A program made the translations under genes and the position numbers. The notes under the pieces were generated by a model that searched no databases, had not been told where the DNA came from, and saw only the letters and a list, made by a program, of their open reading frames with translations. DNA of 64,000 nucleotides, taken from the NCBI RefSeq assembly GCF_009647605.1, contig NZ_WJIF01000004.1, positions 134,435 to 198,434 on the forward strand, in the 5' to 3' direction. Each line of letters starts with the position of its first letter. The first letter of the stretch is position 1. Positions 32,858-40,989 of the stretch are shown in pieces. Origin of the DNA: Agromyces agglutinans. Lineage in GTDB: Bacteria; Actinomycetota; Actinomycetes; Actinomycetales; Microbacteriaceae.

Positions 32858-32902
32858 ATGCATCCGTCGCCCACCGCCCGCCCGACGGGGTCGCGCCGGT
32901 GA
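32858..32902 (+). CDS. Candidate 14-residue leaderless upstream ORF coupled to the AEC transporter
   Basis: ATG at 32858 opens MHPSPTARPTGSRR and its TGA overlaps the GTG of the transporter (GTGA at 32899-32902). A TAGGCT -10 box (32845-32850) ends 7 nt before this ATG, the same spacing seen at the other leaderless genes here, whereas the transporter's own GTG has no ribosome site. Ribosomes therefore probably start on the short ORF and re-initiate on the GTG. Confidence 0.5.
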   Translation: MHPSPTARPTGSRR

Positions 32903-33822
32903 CCGACATCCTGACCGGATTCGCGGTCATCGGCCTCGCCGTGCTGGTCGGCTGGATCGTCGCGCGCGCCGGCGTGCTGCCGCCCGAGGCGCGTCAGGTG
33001 CTGGCACGGCTGAACTTCAGCGTGCTCGGGCCGTTCCTGCTCTTCTCGGTGCTCTCGACGGCCGACGTCGGCTCGCTGTTCTCGGCACTGCTGCCGGTGT
33101 CGGCCGCCGCCGCGGTCGCGATGATGCTGCTGTTCTCGCTCGTGTCGTTGCTCGTCTGGCGGCGCAGCGTCGCCCACACGACCGTGGGGGCGCTCGCCTC
33201 GGGGTACGTGAACGGCAACAACTTCGGCATCCCGATCGCGGTGTACATGCTCGGCGACGCCGCGTACGCGGCACCCATCGTGCTGCTGCAGCTGCTGTTG
33301 TTCGCGCCGGTCGGGCTGGCGATCCTCGGCGCGACGGTCGAGGGTCGCACGTCGGTGCGGCAGATCGTCCGCGGCACGCTGCTGAACCCCATCATCCTGG
33401 GGTCGCTGCTCGGCGTCGCGGTCGCCGTGTCGGGCGTGGAGCTGCCGCCGTACGTGCAGGAGCCGGTCGACCTCATCGGCCACGCGGCCGTGCCGCTCAT
33501 GCTCATCGCGTTCGGCATGTCGCTGCACGGCAAGCGGCTGCTCGAGCCGGGCACCGATCGCCGCGACGTGCTGCTCGCGACCTGCCTGCAGTTGATCGCC
33601 ATGCCGCTGGTCGCGTGGGCCGTGGGGTCGTTCGCCTTCGGCCTCGACGGACACGACCTCTACGCCGTCACGGTGCTCGCGGCGCTGCCGGCCGCGCAGA
33701 ACGTATTCGTGTTCGCGCAGCGCTACGAGACCGCCGAGACGCTGGCTCGCGATACGGTCTTCCTCACGACCGCGGGGTCGCTGCCCGTGCTCGTCGTCGT
33801 GGCCCTGCTGCTGGGCGGCTGA
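32899..33822 (+). CDS. AEC-family transporter (auxin efflux carrier superfamily)
   Basis: This 307-residue membrane protein has ten hydrophobic helices in two five-helix bundles. The family pattern LARLNFSVLGPFLLFSVLS in helix 2 and the crossover region YVNGNNFGIPIAVYMLG are clear. Bacterial AEC proteins move organic acids or other small anions; the substrate here is unknown. The start is a GTG inside the overlap with a 14-codon upstream ORF, and no Shine-Dalgarno sequence precedes it. Confidence 0.85.
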   Translation: MTDILTGFAVIGLAVLVGWIVARAGVLPPEARQVLARLNFSVLGPFLLFSVLSTADVGSLFSALLPVSAAAAVAMMLLFSLVSLLVWRRSVAHTTVGALASGYVNGNNFGIPIAVYMLGDAAYAAPIVLLQLLLFAPVGLAILGATVEGRTSVRQIVRGTLLNPIILGSLLGVAVAVSGVELPPYVQEPVDLIGHAAVPLMLIAFGMSLHGKRLLEPGTDRRDVLLATCLQLIAMPLVAWAVGSFAFGLDGHDLYAVTVLAALPAAQNVFVFAQRYETAETLARDTVFLTTAGSLPVLVVVALLLGG

Positions 33823-33890
33823 GGCGCGACGGACGCCGGGCGCCGGGCGCCCGCCCCCGCCGCCCGCCCCCGAGACGACCAGGAGGACCG

Positions 33891-34688
33891 ATGCCGTTCC
33901 GACGAGACGACGGTGCGCCGCTCGACGAACTGCGGCTCGCTCAGCGCCCGGCCGACGGCGACCGGTTCGACCTGCTCGCCTCGTTCCGGTACGTCGACCC
34001 GGTGTCGGGCGCGACGTACCGGGTGCCCGCGGCGGGCGAGCCGGGCGGGCCGGGCGAGCCGGATGCGCGTTCGACCGACCTCGCCTCGGTGCCGCACCCG
34101 CTCTGGAGCTTCGTCGCGAGCTACGGCCGGCAGTCCGCACCGGCAGTGCTCCACGATCATCGGTCCGCCGTCGCCGAGCAGGTCGCCGAACGCGACGGGG
34201 CGGATGCCGCGCTGGCGCAACGGGTCGAAGACGACCGCGTGTTCCGCACGGCGTTGCGGGAGCAGCGCGTGCCGCTCGTGCGGGCGTGGGTGATGTGGGC
34301 GTGGGTGTCGGCCGATCGCGAGCGCACCTACGGAGGGGCGCGCGGGGCCGTTTTCGTGGCGCAGGCGGTGCTCGGCGCGATCGCCCTGCTCGCCGGCCTC
34401 GTGCTCGCGTGGTGGCATCCGGCCTGGCTCGCCCTCGCCGCCGTCGCCGTGCTCGCGGCGCTCCCGTGGGGGCGGCTCGCCGGGCTCCAGCTGCTGCTCA
34501 CGGTGTCCGGGGCGTTGATCGCACCGCTCGTGGTCGTGCATCTCGCGCCGCTCGTGGTGTTCCGCGTGGTCGAGGCCATCGCCGAGGTCCTGACCGGCGG
34601 CGATCCGGCGGCGGTCGTGCGGCCGACCGTCGCGGCACGCGAACCCGGCGACCCGGCACCCGGCCAACGCTCGCCCGGCGACGGGTAA
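33891..34688 (+). CDS. DUF1353-domain membrane protein
   Basis: This 265-residue protein begins with a soluble DUF1353 domain (STDLASVPHPLWSFVASYG, then APAVLHDHRS) at about residues 25-140. Two or three transmembrane helices follow (about 150-240) and then a Pro/Gly-rich tail. AGGAGG is 3-8 nt before the ATG at 33891. DUF1353 has a papain-like or hydrolase-like HD motif in some phage proteins, but no function is established. Linking it to a membrane section is unusual but recurrent in Microbacteriaceae (recollection, not checked). Confidence 0.78.
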   Translation: MPFRRDDGAPLDELRLAQRPADGDRFDLLASFRYVDPVSGATYRVPAAGEPGGPGEPDARSTDLASVPHPLWSFVASYGRQSAPAVLHDHRSAVAEQVAERDGADAALAQRVEDDRVFRTALREQRVPLVRAWVMWAWVSADRERTYGGARGAVFVAQAVLGAIALLAGLVLAWWHPAWLALAAVAVLAALPWGRLAGLQLLLTVSGALIAPLVVVHLAPLVVFRVVEAIAEVLTGGDPAAVVRPTVAAREPGDPAPGQRSPGDG

Positions 34689-34717
34689 CCGCGCCGGCGA
34701 CCGGTCCGAGTCGAAGC

Positions 34718-34762
34718 TCAGGGTTATCCCTGATGTGCCGCGCAGCGCGCCCCGCGTAGATT
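34718..34762 (+). promoter_or_regulatory. Palindromic operator and -10 box upstream of the DUF3516 helicase
   Basis: TCAGGG-TTAT-CCCTGA (34718-34733) is a perfect 6-bp-arm dyad, a common shape for response-regulator or repressor sites in actinobacteria. TAGATT (34757-34762) is a -10 box 23 bp further on. A second dyad, GATCACG (34764-34770) with CGTGATC (34811-34817), flanks the predicted start of transcription. Confidence 0.5.
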
Positions 34763-34768
34763 CGATCA

Positions 34769-34866
34769 CGATCCGGTCGCCGCGCTGCAGGGGGAACTGT
34801 CTGCGGAAGCCGTGATCATCGAGAGCCGGCCCCGCCATGACCCCGAACGATTGGCGGAGGCCGGCT
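34769..34866 (+). ncRNA. Candidate structured leader or small RNA ending in a terminator-like hairpin
   Basis: Transcription from the TAGATT box would begin near 34769 and run into a hairpin with arms AGCCGGCCCCGCCA (34824-34837) and TGGCGGAGGCCGGCT (34852-34866), one bulged base, then CCCCCTTTCCCC. The transcript would be about 100 nt. It could be a stand-alone small RNA, an attenuator for the helicase, or simply a leader containing a GTG-started 39-codon ORF (34812-34931) that overlaps the helicase start. I cannot match it to a known RNA family. Confidence 0.25.
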
Positions 34867-34927
34867 CCCCCTTTCCCCGGCGTCGCCCGTCGCCGGCGCC
34901 CTCACGCGCATGGTGCAGACTCGACGG

Positions 34928-37504
34928 GTGACCGAACCCCTCCTCAGCCGCCTGCCGCAGGGCCGCGACGCCGATGCCGACGCGCTGTACGAGGGATTCG
35001 TCGGCTGGGCCGAGGAGCGGGGCCTCGCGCTCTATCCCGCGCAGGACGAGGCGGTCATCGAACTCGTCTCGGGCGCGAACGTGATCCTGTCGACGCCGAC
35101 CGGCACCGGTAAGTCGCTCGTCGCCGTGGCCGCGCACGCCGTCGCCGTCGCGCGCGGCGGCCGCACCTATTACACGGCTCCGATCAAGGCACTCGTGAGC
35201 GAGAAGTTCTTCCAGCTCGTCGAGATCTTCGGCGCGGCGAACGTCGGCATGGTGACGGGTGACAGCTCGGTGAACGCCGACGCGCCGATCATCTGCTGCA
35301 CGGCCGAGATCCTCGCCAACCTCGCGCTGCGGCAGGGGCCGGATGCCCGCATCGACCAGGTCGTCATGGACGAGTTCCACTACTACGGCGACCCCGACCG
35401 CGGCTGGGCCTGGCAGGTGCCACTGCTCGTGCTGCACCGCGCGCAGTTCGTGCTGATGTCGGCGACCCTCGGCGACGTCGAGGCGATCGCCGAAGACCTC
35501 GAACGCCGCACGGGCCGTGAGACGGCGCAGGTGACCGGGGTCGAGCGCCCGGTGCCGCTCAGCTTCTCGTACGCGAAGACGCCCGTGCAGGAGACCGTCG
35601 AGGAACTGCTCGAGACCCGCCAGGCGCCCGTGTACATCGTGCACTTCTCGCAGGCCGCGGCGATGGAGCGCGCGCAGGCGCTCTCGTCGATCCGCGTCGT
35701 CACGCGCGAGCAGCGCGACGAGATCGCCGAGGCGATCGGAGGCTTCCGTTTCACGACGGCGTTCGGCAAGACCCTCTCGCGGCTCGTGCGCGCGGGCATC
35801 GGCGTGCACCACGCGGGCATGCTGCCCCGCTACCGCCGGCTGGTCGAGACCCTCGCCCAGCGCGGCCTGCTGCGGGTCATCTGCGGCACCGACACGCTCG
35901 GCGTCGGCATCAACGTGCCGATCCGCTCGGTGCTCATCACCGCGCTCGCCAAGTACGACGGGCAGCGGATGCGCCAGATCTCGGCGCGCGAGTTCCACCA
36001 GATCGCCGGACGCGCGGGTCGCGCGGGGTACGACACCGCCGGCACGGTCGTCGTGCTCGCACCCGAGCACGAGATCGAGAACGAGCAGGCCGTGCGCAAG
36101 GCGGGCGATGACCCGAAGAAGCTGAAGAAGGTCGTGCGCAAGAAGCCTCCGGCCGGATTCGTCACGTGGGGCGAGGGCTCGTTCGAGCGGCTGGTCGCGG
36201 CCGAACCCGAACCGCTCGTGCCGCAGTTGAAGCTCAGCGCGGCGATGCTGATCAACGTCATCGCGCGGGGCGGCGACGTCGTCGGAGACATCCGCTCGCT
36301 CGTGTTCGACAACCACGAGCCGCGCGCCCGGCGCTTCGCGCTCGCGCGACGCGCGCTCGAGATCCTGCGCACGCTCCGCGACGCCGGCGTCGTCGTGCTC
36401 GAGCCGGATGCCGCCGCTGGTCGAGTAGCGCCCGACGAAGGAGGACGCGTATCGAGACCGGGGCTCGGCGTGCGGCTCTCGCTCACCGTCGACCTGCAGC
36501 CGAACTTCGCCCTCAACCAGCCGCTGTCGCCGTTCGCGCTCGCGGCCATCGAACTGCTCGATCCCGAGACGAGCGAGCAGGGCACCGGTCACTACGCGCT
36601 CGACGTCGTGTCCATCATCGAGTCGACGCTCGACGACCCGCGGCCGATCCTGTCCCAGCAGGAGTTCCGCGCGCGCGGCGAGGCGGTCAACGCGATGAAG
36701 CAGGACGGCATCGAGTACGACGAGCGGATGGCCCGGCTCGAGGAGGTCACCTATCCCAAGCCGCTCGATGAGCTGCTCGCGCACGCGTTCGAGACCTTCG
36801 CGTCGAGCCAGCCGTGGGTGCGCGACTTCGAGCTGCGCCCCAAGTCGGTCGTGCGCGACATGTTCGAGCGGGCGATGTCGTTCGGCGAGTACGTGTCGCA
36901 GTACCAGCTCGCCCGAAGCGAGGGGCTCGTGCTGCGCTACCTCTCCGATGCGTTCCGCGCGATCCGGCAGACCGTGCCCGACGAGGCGAAGGATGAGGAG
37001 CTGCACGACCTCGTCGAGTGGCTCGGCGAACTCGTGCGCCAGGTCGACTCGAGCCTCGTCGACGAGTGGGCCGAGCTCGTCGACCCCACGCTGCACGACG
37101 AGGCCGCCGAGGACGCGGTCGTGCCGCCACCGCCGCCGTCGGTCGTGACCAATCGGCGCGCATTCACGGTGCTCGTGCGCAACGAGCTGTTCCGCCGGGT
37201 GCAGCTGGCCGCGCTCGAGCGCGACGACGAGCTCGCCGAGCTCGATCCCGACGTCGGCTGGCCCGACGCGCTCGACCGCTACTACGCCGAGCACGATTCG
37301 ATCGGCGTCGACGCGGCGGCGCGCTCGCCGCGGCTGGTCGAGATCGACGAGACGGATGCCCCGTCCGGGCGTTGGCGGGTCGAGCAGGTGCTCGACGACC
37401 CGGCCGGCGACCACGATTGGCGCCTCCGCGCCGAGGTCGACCTCGAGGCGTCGGCCGAGGAGGGTGCCGCCGTGCTGCACGTCACCGAGCTCGTCCGCCT
37501 CTGA
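34928..37504 (+). CDS. DEAD/DEAH-box RNA helicase with C-terminal DUF3516
   Basis: This is an 858-residue superfamily 2 helicase of the Ski2-like actinobacterial type. Motif I is STPTGTGKS, motif II DEFH, motif III MSATLG and motif VI QIAGRAGRAGYDT. The second half (about 420-858) is the DUF3516 region. GTG 34928 is preferred: CAGACT, a -10-like box, ends exactly 6 nt before it, matching other leaderless genes here. The ATG at 34910 has no ribosome site. A REP-like 44-bp insert adds about 15 residues (near AAGRVAPDEGGRVSRPG) after VVVLEPD without breaking the frame. Probable role: RNA processing or decay. Confidence 0.88.
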   Translation: MTEPLLSRLPQGRDADADALYEGFVGWAEERGLALYPAQDEAVIELVSGANVILSTPTGTGKSLVAVAAHAVAVARGGRTYYTAPIKALVSEKFFQLVEIFGAANVGMVTGDSSVNADAPIICCTAEILANLALRQGPDARIDQVVMDEFHYYGDPDRGWAWQVPLLVLHRAQFVLMSATLGDVEAIAEDLERRTGRETAQVTGVERPVPLSFSYAKTPVQETVEELLETRQAPVYIVHFSQAAAMERAQALSSIRVVTREQRDEIAEAIGGFRFTTAFGKTLSRLVRAGIGVHHAGMLPRYRRLVETLAQRGLLRVICGTDTLGVGINVPIRSVLITALAKYDGQRMRQISAREFHQIAGRAGRAGYDTAGTVVVLAPEHEIENEQAVRKAGDDPKKLKKVVRKKPPAGFVTWGEGSFERLVAAEPEPLVPQLKLSAAMLINVIARGGDVVGDIRSLVFDNHEPRARRFALARRALEILRTLRDAGVVVLEPDAAAGRVAPDEGGRVSRPGLGVRLSLTVDLQPNFALNQPLSPFALAAIELLDPETSEQGTGHYALDVVSIIESTLDDPRPILSQQEFRARGEAVNAMKQDGIEYDERMARLEEVTYPKPLDELLAHAFETFASSQPWVRDFELRPKSVVRDMFERAMSFGEYVSQYQLARSEGLVLRYLSDAFRAIRQTVPDEAKDEELHDLVEWLGELVRQVDSSLVDEWAELVDPTLHDEAAEDAVVPPPPPSVVTNRRAFTVLVRNELFRRVQLAALERDDELAELDPDVGWPDALDRYYAEHDSIGVDAAARSPRLVEIDETDAPSGRWRVEQVLDDPAGDHDWRLRAEVDLEASAEEGAAVLHVTELVRL
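36417..36460. repeat. REP-like palindromic element inserted in frame in the helicase gene
   Basis: CTGGTCGAGTAGCG at the left and CGCGTATCGAGACCGG at the right are imperfect inverted arms around CCCGACGAAGGAGGA. I recall this GGTCGAGTAG...GTATCGAGACC pattern as a dispersed intergenic repeat of Microbacterium and relatives. Finding it inside a coding region, with a length that keeps the frame, is unusual. No second copy was seen in this window. Confidence 0.6.
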
Positions 37505-37514
37505 CTCCGGCCGC

Positions 37515-38435
37515 TCAGGCGAGCGCGAGCATGCCCGCGGCCGCGAGGGCGAGCACGAGCCCGGCCCACTGCACGGGCGCGATGCGCTCCCGAAGCACGA
37601 TGGCCGCCAACAGGATCGTGCCCGCCGGGTACATCGCGCCCAGCACGGCCGCGACCGTGAGGTCGCCGGAGCGCAGGCCGCCGAGCAGCAGCAGGTTCGC
37701 GGTCACGTCGACGAGGCCGCAGGCGACGGCGAGCCGGAGCCCGACCGAGCGGGCCCGGCGCGAGGCATCCACCCGCGAAGGCGATGACGGCGCTCTCGCC
37801 GGCGCCGCCGCCGACCGACCCGCACCCGCGCGCCGCCGCCGGCCGACGAGCGCGACGGCGCCGGCGATGGCGAACATGACCGCCGCGTCGGCGGACCGGT
37901 TCATGACGAGCGGCACGGCGCCCGAGGCATCCGAGGTCTGGTCCATGATGACGAAGAACGCGCCGACCGCGACGCCCGAGCCGAGCGCGAGCGCGAGCCC
38001 CTTCGCCGAGGGCCGCACCGCGCCGCGCTCGGGCACGAAGCCCACGAGCACGACCGCGACGAGGGCGACCGCGAGCCCCCAGCCGCCGAGCGGGCCGAGC
38101 GTCTCGCCGCTCGCGAGTCCCCAGGCCATCGGCACGATCGCCGAGACGACGGCGGTGAGCGGCGAGAGGATGCTCATCGGCCCGATCGCGAGTGCGGCGT
38201 AGAGCAGACCGATCGCCGCGGCGTTCACGACGCCCGAGAGCGCGCCCCAGGCGACGTCGTCGGGCCGCCATTCGCCGCCGATGAGCGGCAGGGCGGCGAG
38301 CAGCGCGAGGCATCCGGTGAGCGCGGCGACGGCGGTCGCGAGGATCGCTCCGATGCGCTTCGCGGCGAGCCCGCCGAGGAAGTCGGCGGCGCCGAAGACG
38401 AGCGCGCCGGAGAGCGAGAGGACGGCCGTGAGCAT
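37515..38435 (-). CDS. EamA/DMT-superfamily transporter
   Basis: This 306-residue membrane protein has ten hydrophobic helices formed by two EamA repeats. A hydrophilic Arg/Ala/Ser-rich loop of about 30 residues separates helices 6 and 7. The first helix (LSLSGALVFGAADFLGGLAAKR) and the last (WAGLVLALAAAGMLAL) are typical; only short parts are quoted. It probably exports a metabolite. A minus-strand TAGGCT box ends 8 nt before the ATG. It is convergent with the helicase, 10 bp away. Confidence 0.85.
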   Translation of the reverse strand: MLTAVLSLSGALVFGAADFLGGLAAKRIGAILATAVAALTGCLALLAALPLIGGEWRPDDVAWGALSGVVNAAAIGLLYAALAIGPMSILSPLTAVVSAIVPMAWGLASGETLGPLGGWGLAVALVAVVLVGFVPERGAVRPSAKGLALALGSGVAVGAFFVIMDQTSDASGAVPLVMNRSADAAVMFAIAGAVALVGRRRRAGAGRSAAAPARAPSSPSRVDASRRARSVGLRLAVACGLVDVTANLLLLGGLRSGDLTVAAVLGAMYPAGTILLAAIVLRERIAPVQWAGLVLALAAAGMLALA

Positions 38436-38512
38436 CGACGGCCAGCCTAGCCAGCACCGGATGCCTCGCTGCAGCGCCGAACGAACCGCCCGGCACTGCT
38501 CAGATGAGCAGA

Positions 38513-38566
38513 TTTCAGCGGGCGTTCACCGAGGCTCTTCCCGGGTTCAACGCCGCCGCCTATGCT
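38513..38566 (+). promoter_or_regulatory. PHO-box-like repeats and promoter of the secreted 5'-nucleotidase
   Basis: TTTCAGCGGGC (38513-38523) and GTTCACCGAGG (38524-38534) are adjacent 11-bp units with TTCA in register. A further GTTCAACGCCG starts at 38545 (21 bp later, one base short of perfect phasing). TATGCT (38561-38566) is the -10 box. This matches the PhoP-box layout (GTTCACC-type 11-bp direct repeats over the -35 zone) and the gene is a classic phosphate-scavenging enzyme. Confidence 0.6.
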
Positions 38567-38641
38567 GACCGCACTGCCCCCCGTTCGCGGCTCGCCCCTC
38601 GCGCCGCCATCCGACGGTTGCGGGGCGTACGGAGGAGAGTC

Positions 38642-40888
38642 ATGCATCGTCGCACCGCTGGGCGCCTGACCGGAGTGGCCGCGGCCACGGCCGGTGCGCT
38701 CGCCATCGGGCTGTTCGCGCCCACGCCGGCCTTCGCGGCCGACGAGGTCACCATCAACCTCGTCACCGTCAACGACTTCCACGGCCGCATCAAGCAGGAC
38801 GGCACCGCGGCCGGGGCCGCACGCCTGTCGACCGCGGTCGAGGACATCCGCACGGCGAACCCGAACACGATCTTCGCGGCCGCGGGCGACCTCATCGGCG
38901 CGTCGACGTTCGAGTCGTTCATCCTCGACGACGAGCCCACGATCGAGGCGCTGAACGAGGCGGGCCTCGAGGTGAGCGCCGCGGGCAACCACGAGTTCGA
39001 CCAGGGCTGGGCCGACCTCGAGGGCCGGGTGCAGGGCCTCGCCGACTGGGAGTACATCGCGGCGAACGTGTTCCACCGCGGCACCGACGACACCGCGCTC
39101 GCCGAGTCGTGGACGAAGGACGTCGACGGCGTCACCGTCGGCTTCGTCGGTGCGGTGACCGAGGAGCTCCCCTCGCTCGTGAGCCCCAGCGGCATCGCCG
39201 AGCTCGAGGTGCGCGGCATCGTCGACTCCGTGAACGCCGCGGCCGACCGGCTGACGGCGAACGGCGCCGACGTCGTCGTGCTGCTCGTGCACGAGGGGGC
39301 GGCGACCACCTCGATCGCTTCCGCGACCGACCCGAACACCGCGTTCGGCCGTATCGTCGGCGGCGTCGACGCCGACGTCGACGCCATCGTGTCGGGCCAC
39401 ACGCACCTCGCGTACAACCACGTGATCGACGGACGACCCGTCATCTCGAGCGGCCAGTACGGCGAGAAGTTCTCGAACATGACGATCGTGTTCGACAAGG
39501 ACACCGACGCCATCGTGTCGATGCAGAACGTCACGGTGAACACGTCGACGCCGGTCCCGAACACCAACCCGACGCAGTACACGTACTACGCCGCTCCCGA
39601 CCCCGTGGTGACCGACCTGCTCGCGCCGTACCTGGCCGAGGCGGACGTGCTCGGCGCGCAGCCGCTCGGCACGGCGACCACGCCGCTCACGCGCGGCGTG
39701 CAGCTCGCGGTCGACGCCAACGGCAACCCGCTGCCCGGCACGACGGCCGAACTGCGCGGCGCCGAGTCGACGCTCGGCAACTTCGTCGCCGACGTGCAGT
39801 ACTGGAAGGCCAACCAGGACGGCCAGGTCGACATCGCGTTCATGAACCCCGGCGGACTGCGCGCGAACATCGACGCGGGCGAGGTGACCTACCGCGAGGC
39901 CGCGAACGTGCAGCCCTTCGCGAACTCGCTGTTCACCCAGACCCTCACGGGCGCCCAGGTGAAGCAGGTGCTGGAAGAGCAGTGGCAGCCCGCGGGTTCG
40001 AGCCGTCCGTTCCTCAAGCTCGGCGTCAACCAGGGGCTCGAGTACACGTTCGACGCGTCGCTGCCGGTCGGCTCGCGCATCACGAGCGTCACGCTGCACG
40101 GCGTGCCCCTCGACCCGGCGGCCGAGTACCGCGTCGTGGCGAACTCGTTCCTCGCCGCGGGTGGCGACAACTTCTTCACGCTCGGCAAGGGCACCGGCCG
40201 CGCCGACAGCGGCATCATCGACCTGTCGTCGATGGTGGAGTGGTTCGAGGAGTTCGGCACGGCTGCCGCCGACCCGGTGCAGCGCTCGGTGGGCGTGCAC
40301 CTCTCGGCGCCAGACGCCGACGGCTACGACGCGGGCGACGCGCTCACGATCGACCTGTCTTCGCTCGACTTCTCGAGCGGCGGCACGGGCGGCGAGGTCG
40401 TCGTCACGCTCGGCGGCGTCGAGCTGGGCCGCAGCGCGATCGACACGTCGCTCGTGCAGCTGACCGACGAGTTCGGCCGCGCGAGCATCGCGACCGAGAT
40501 CCCCGAGGGCCTCTACGGCCCGCAGGAGCTCGTCGTCTCGGTGCCGTCGACCGGCACCGAGGTCGCCCTCACCGTCGAGCTGAACGCCGAGCCGGTCGAC
40601 ACGTCGGCCATCGGCATCGCGAGCGCGCTGCTCACGACCTCGAAGAAGCCCGTGTCGTACTCGGGCATCGTCTGGTCGGCGAACGGCACGGCGCCGGTCG
40701 GCACGGTCGAGATCACCGACCGCGGCCGCGTGCTCGCGACGGTCGAGCTCACGGCGGCGTCGAACGGCCGCTTCTCGGCCGACCTCGGCACGCTGAGCCG
40801 CGGGCTGCACCTGCTGCGCGCCGAGTTCACCGGTGCGTCGGGCTATGACGACACCCGGAGCCTCCCCTTCCCGGTGCTCGTGTTCTGA
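38642..40888 (+). CDS. Secreted 5'-nucleotidase/2',3'-cyclic phosphodiesterase (UshA/YfkN type) with Ig-like tail
   Basis: This 748-residue exported enzyme releases phosphate and nucleoside from nucleotides outside the cell. The signal peptide ends AFA at residue 31. The metallophosphatase domain has VNDFHGR (about 40), AAGDLIG, GNHEFDQG and GHTHLAY. The 5'-nucleotidase C-terminal domain spans about 350-560 (substrate-binding LGNFVADV and NPGGLRANIDAG). Two Ig-like beta domains follow to residue 748. There is no LPxTG or GPI-like anchor, so it is probably released or wall-bound through the Ig-like tail. GGAGGAGAG precedes ATG 38642. A PHO-box-like site sits over the promoter. Confidence 0.9.
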   Translation: MHRRTAGRLTGVAAATAGALAIGLFAPTPAFAADEVTINLVTVNDFHGRIKQDGTAAGAARLSTAVEDIRTANPNTIFAAAGDLIGASTFESFILDDEPTIEALNEAGLEVSAAGNHEFDQGWADLEGRVQGLADWEYIAANVFHRGTDDTALAESWTKDVDGVTVGFVGAVTEELPSLVSPSGIAELEVRGIVDSVNAAADRLTANGADVVVLLVHEGAATTSIASATDPNTAFGRIVGGVDADVDAIVSGHTHLAYNHVIDGRPVISSGQYGEKFSNMTIVFDKDTDAIVSMQNVTVNTSTPVPNTNPTQYTYYAAPDPVVTDLLAPYLAEADVLGAQPLGTATTPLTRGVQLAVDANGNPLPGTTAELRGAESTLGNFVADVQYWKANQDGQVDIAFMNPGGLRANIDAGEVTYREAANVQPFANSLFTQTLTGAQVKQVLEEQWQPAGSSRPFLKLGVNQGLEYTFDASLPVGSRITSVTLHGVPLDPAAEYRVVANSFLAAGGDNFFTLGKGTGRADSGIIDLSSMVEWFEEFGTAAADPVQRSVGVHLSAPDADGYDAGDALTIDLSSLDFSSGGTGGEVVVTLGGVELGRSAIDTSLVQLTDEFGRASIATEIPEGLYGPQELVVSVPSTGTEVALTVELNAEPVDTSAIGIASALLTTSKKPVSYSGIVWSANGTAPVGTVEITDRGRVLATVELTAASNGRFSADLGTLSRGLHLLRAEFTGASGYDDTRSLPFPVLVF

Positions 40889-40925
40889 TCGGCGCCGTCT
40901 GATCCTCCACAGGAGCGACCCATGA

Positions 40926-40956
40926 CGGGGCCGGTGCCGTAACGGCACCGGCCCCG
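40926..40956 (+). terminator. Terminator hairpin after the 5'-nucleotidase gene
   Basis: CGGGGCCGGTGCC and GGCACCGGCCCCG form a 13-bp perfect stem around GTAAC, 37 bp after the stop. There is no T-run, as is usual in this genome style. It isolates the nucleotidase from recQ. Confidence 0.85.
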
Positions 40957-40989
40957 CCTGCGTCGGCGGACGTCGTTACACTCGAACGG

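Noticed and set aside
34837-35112. A 91-codon plus-strand ORF starting inside the hairpin before the helicase
   Set aside because: Its ATG lies in the hairpin, it runs deep into the helicase gene in another frame, and its product is Arg/Pro-rich without features.
34766-37480. A 904-codon minus-strand open frame opposite the DUF3516 helicase
   Set aside because: Same reason: a shadow frame caused by G+C at third positions. The plus-strand frame holds all helicase motifs.
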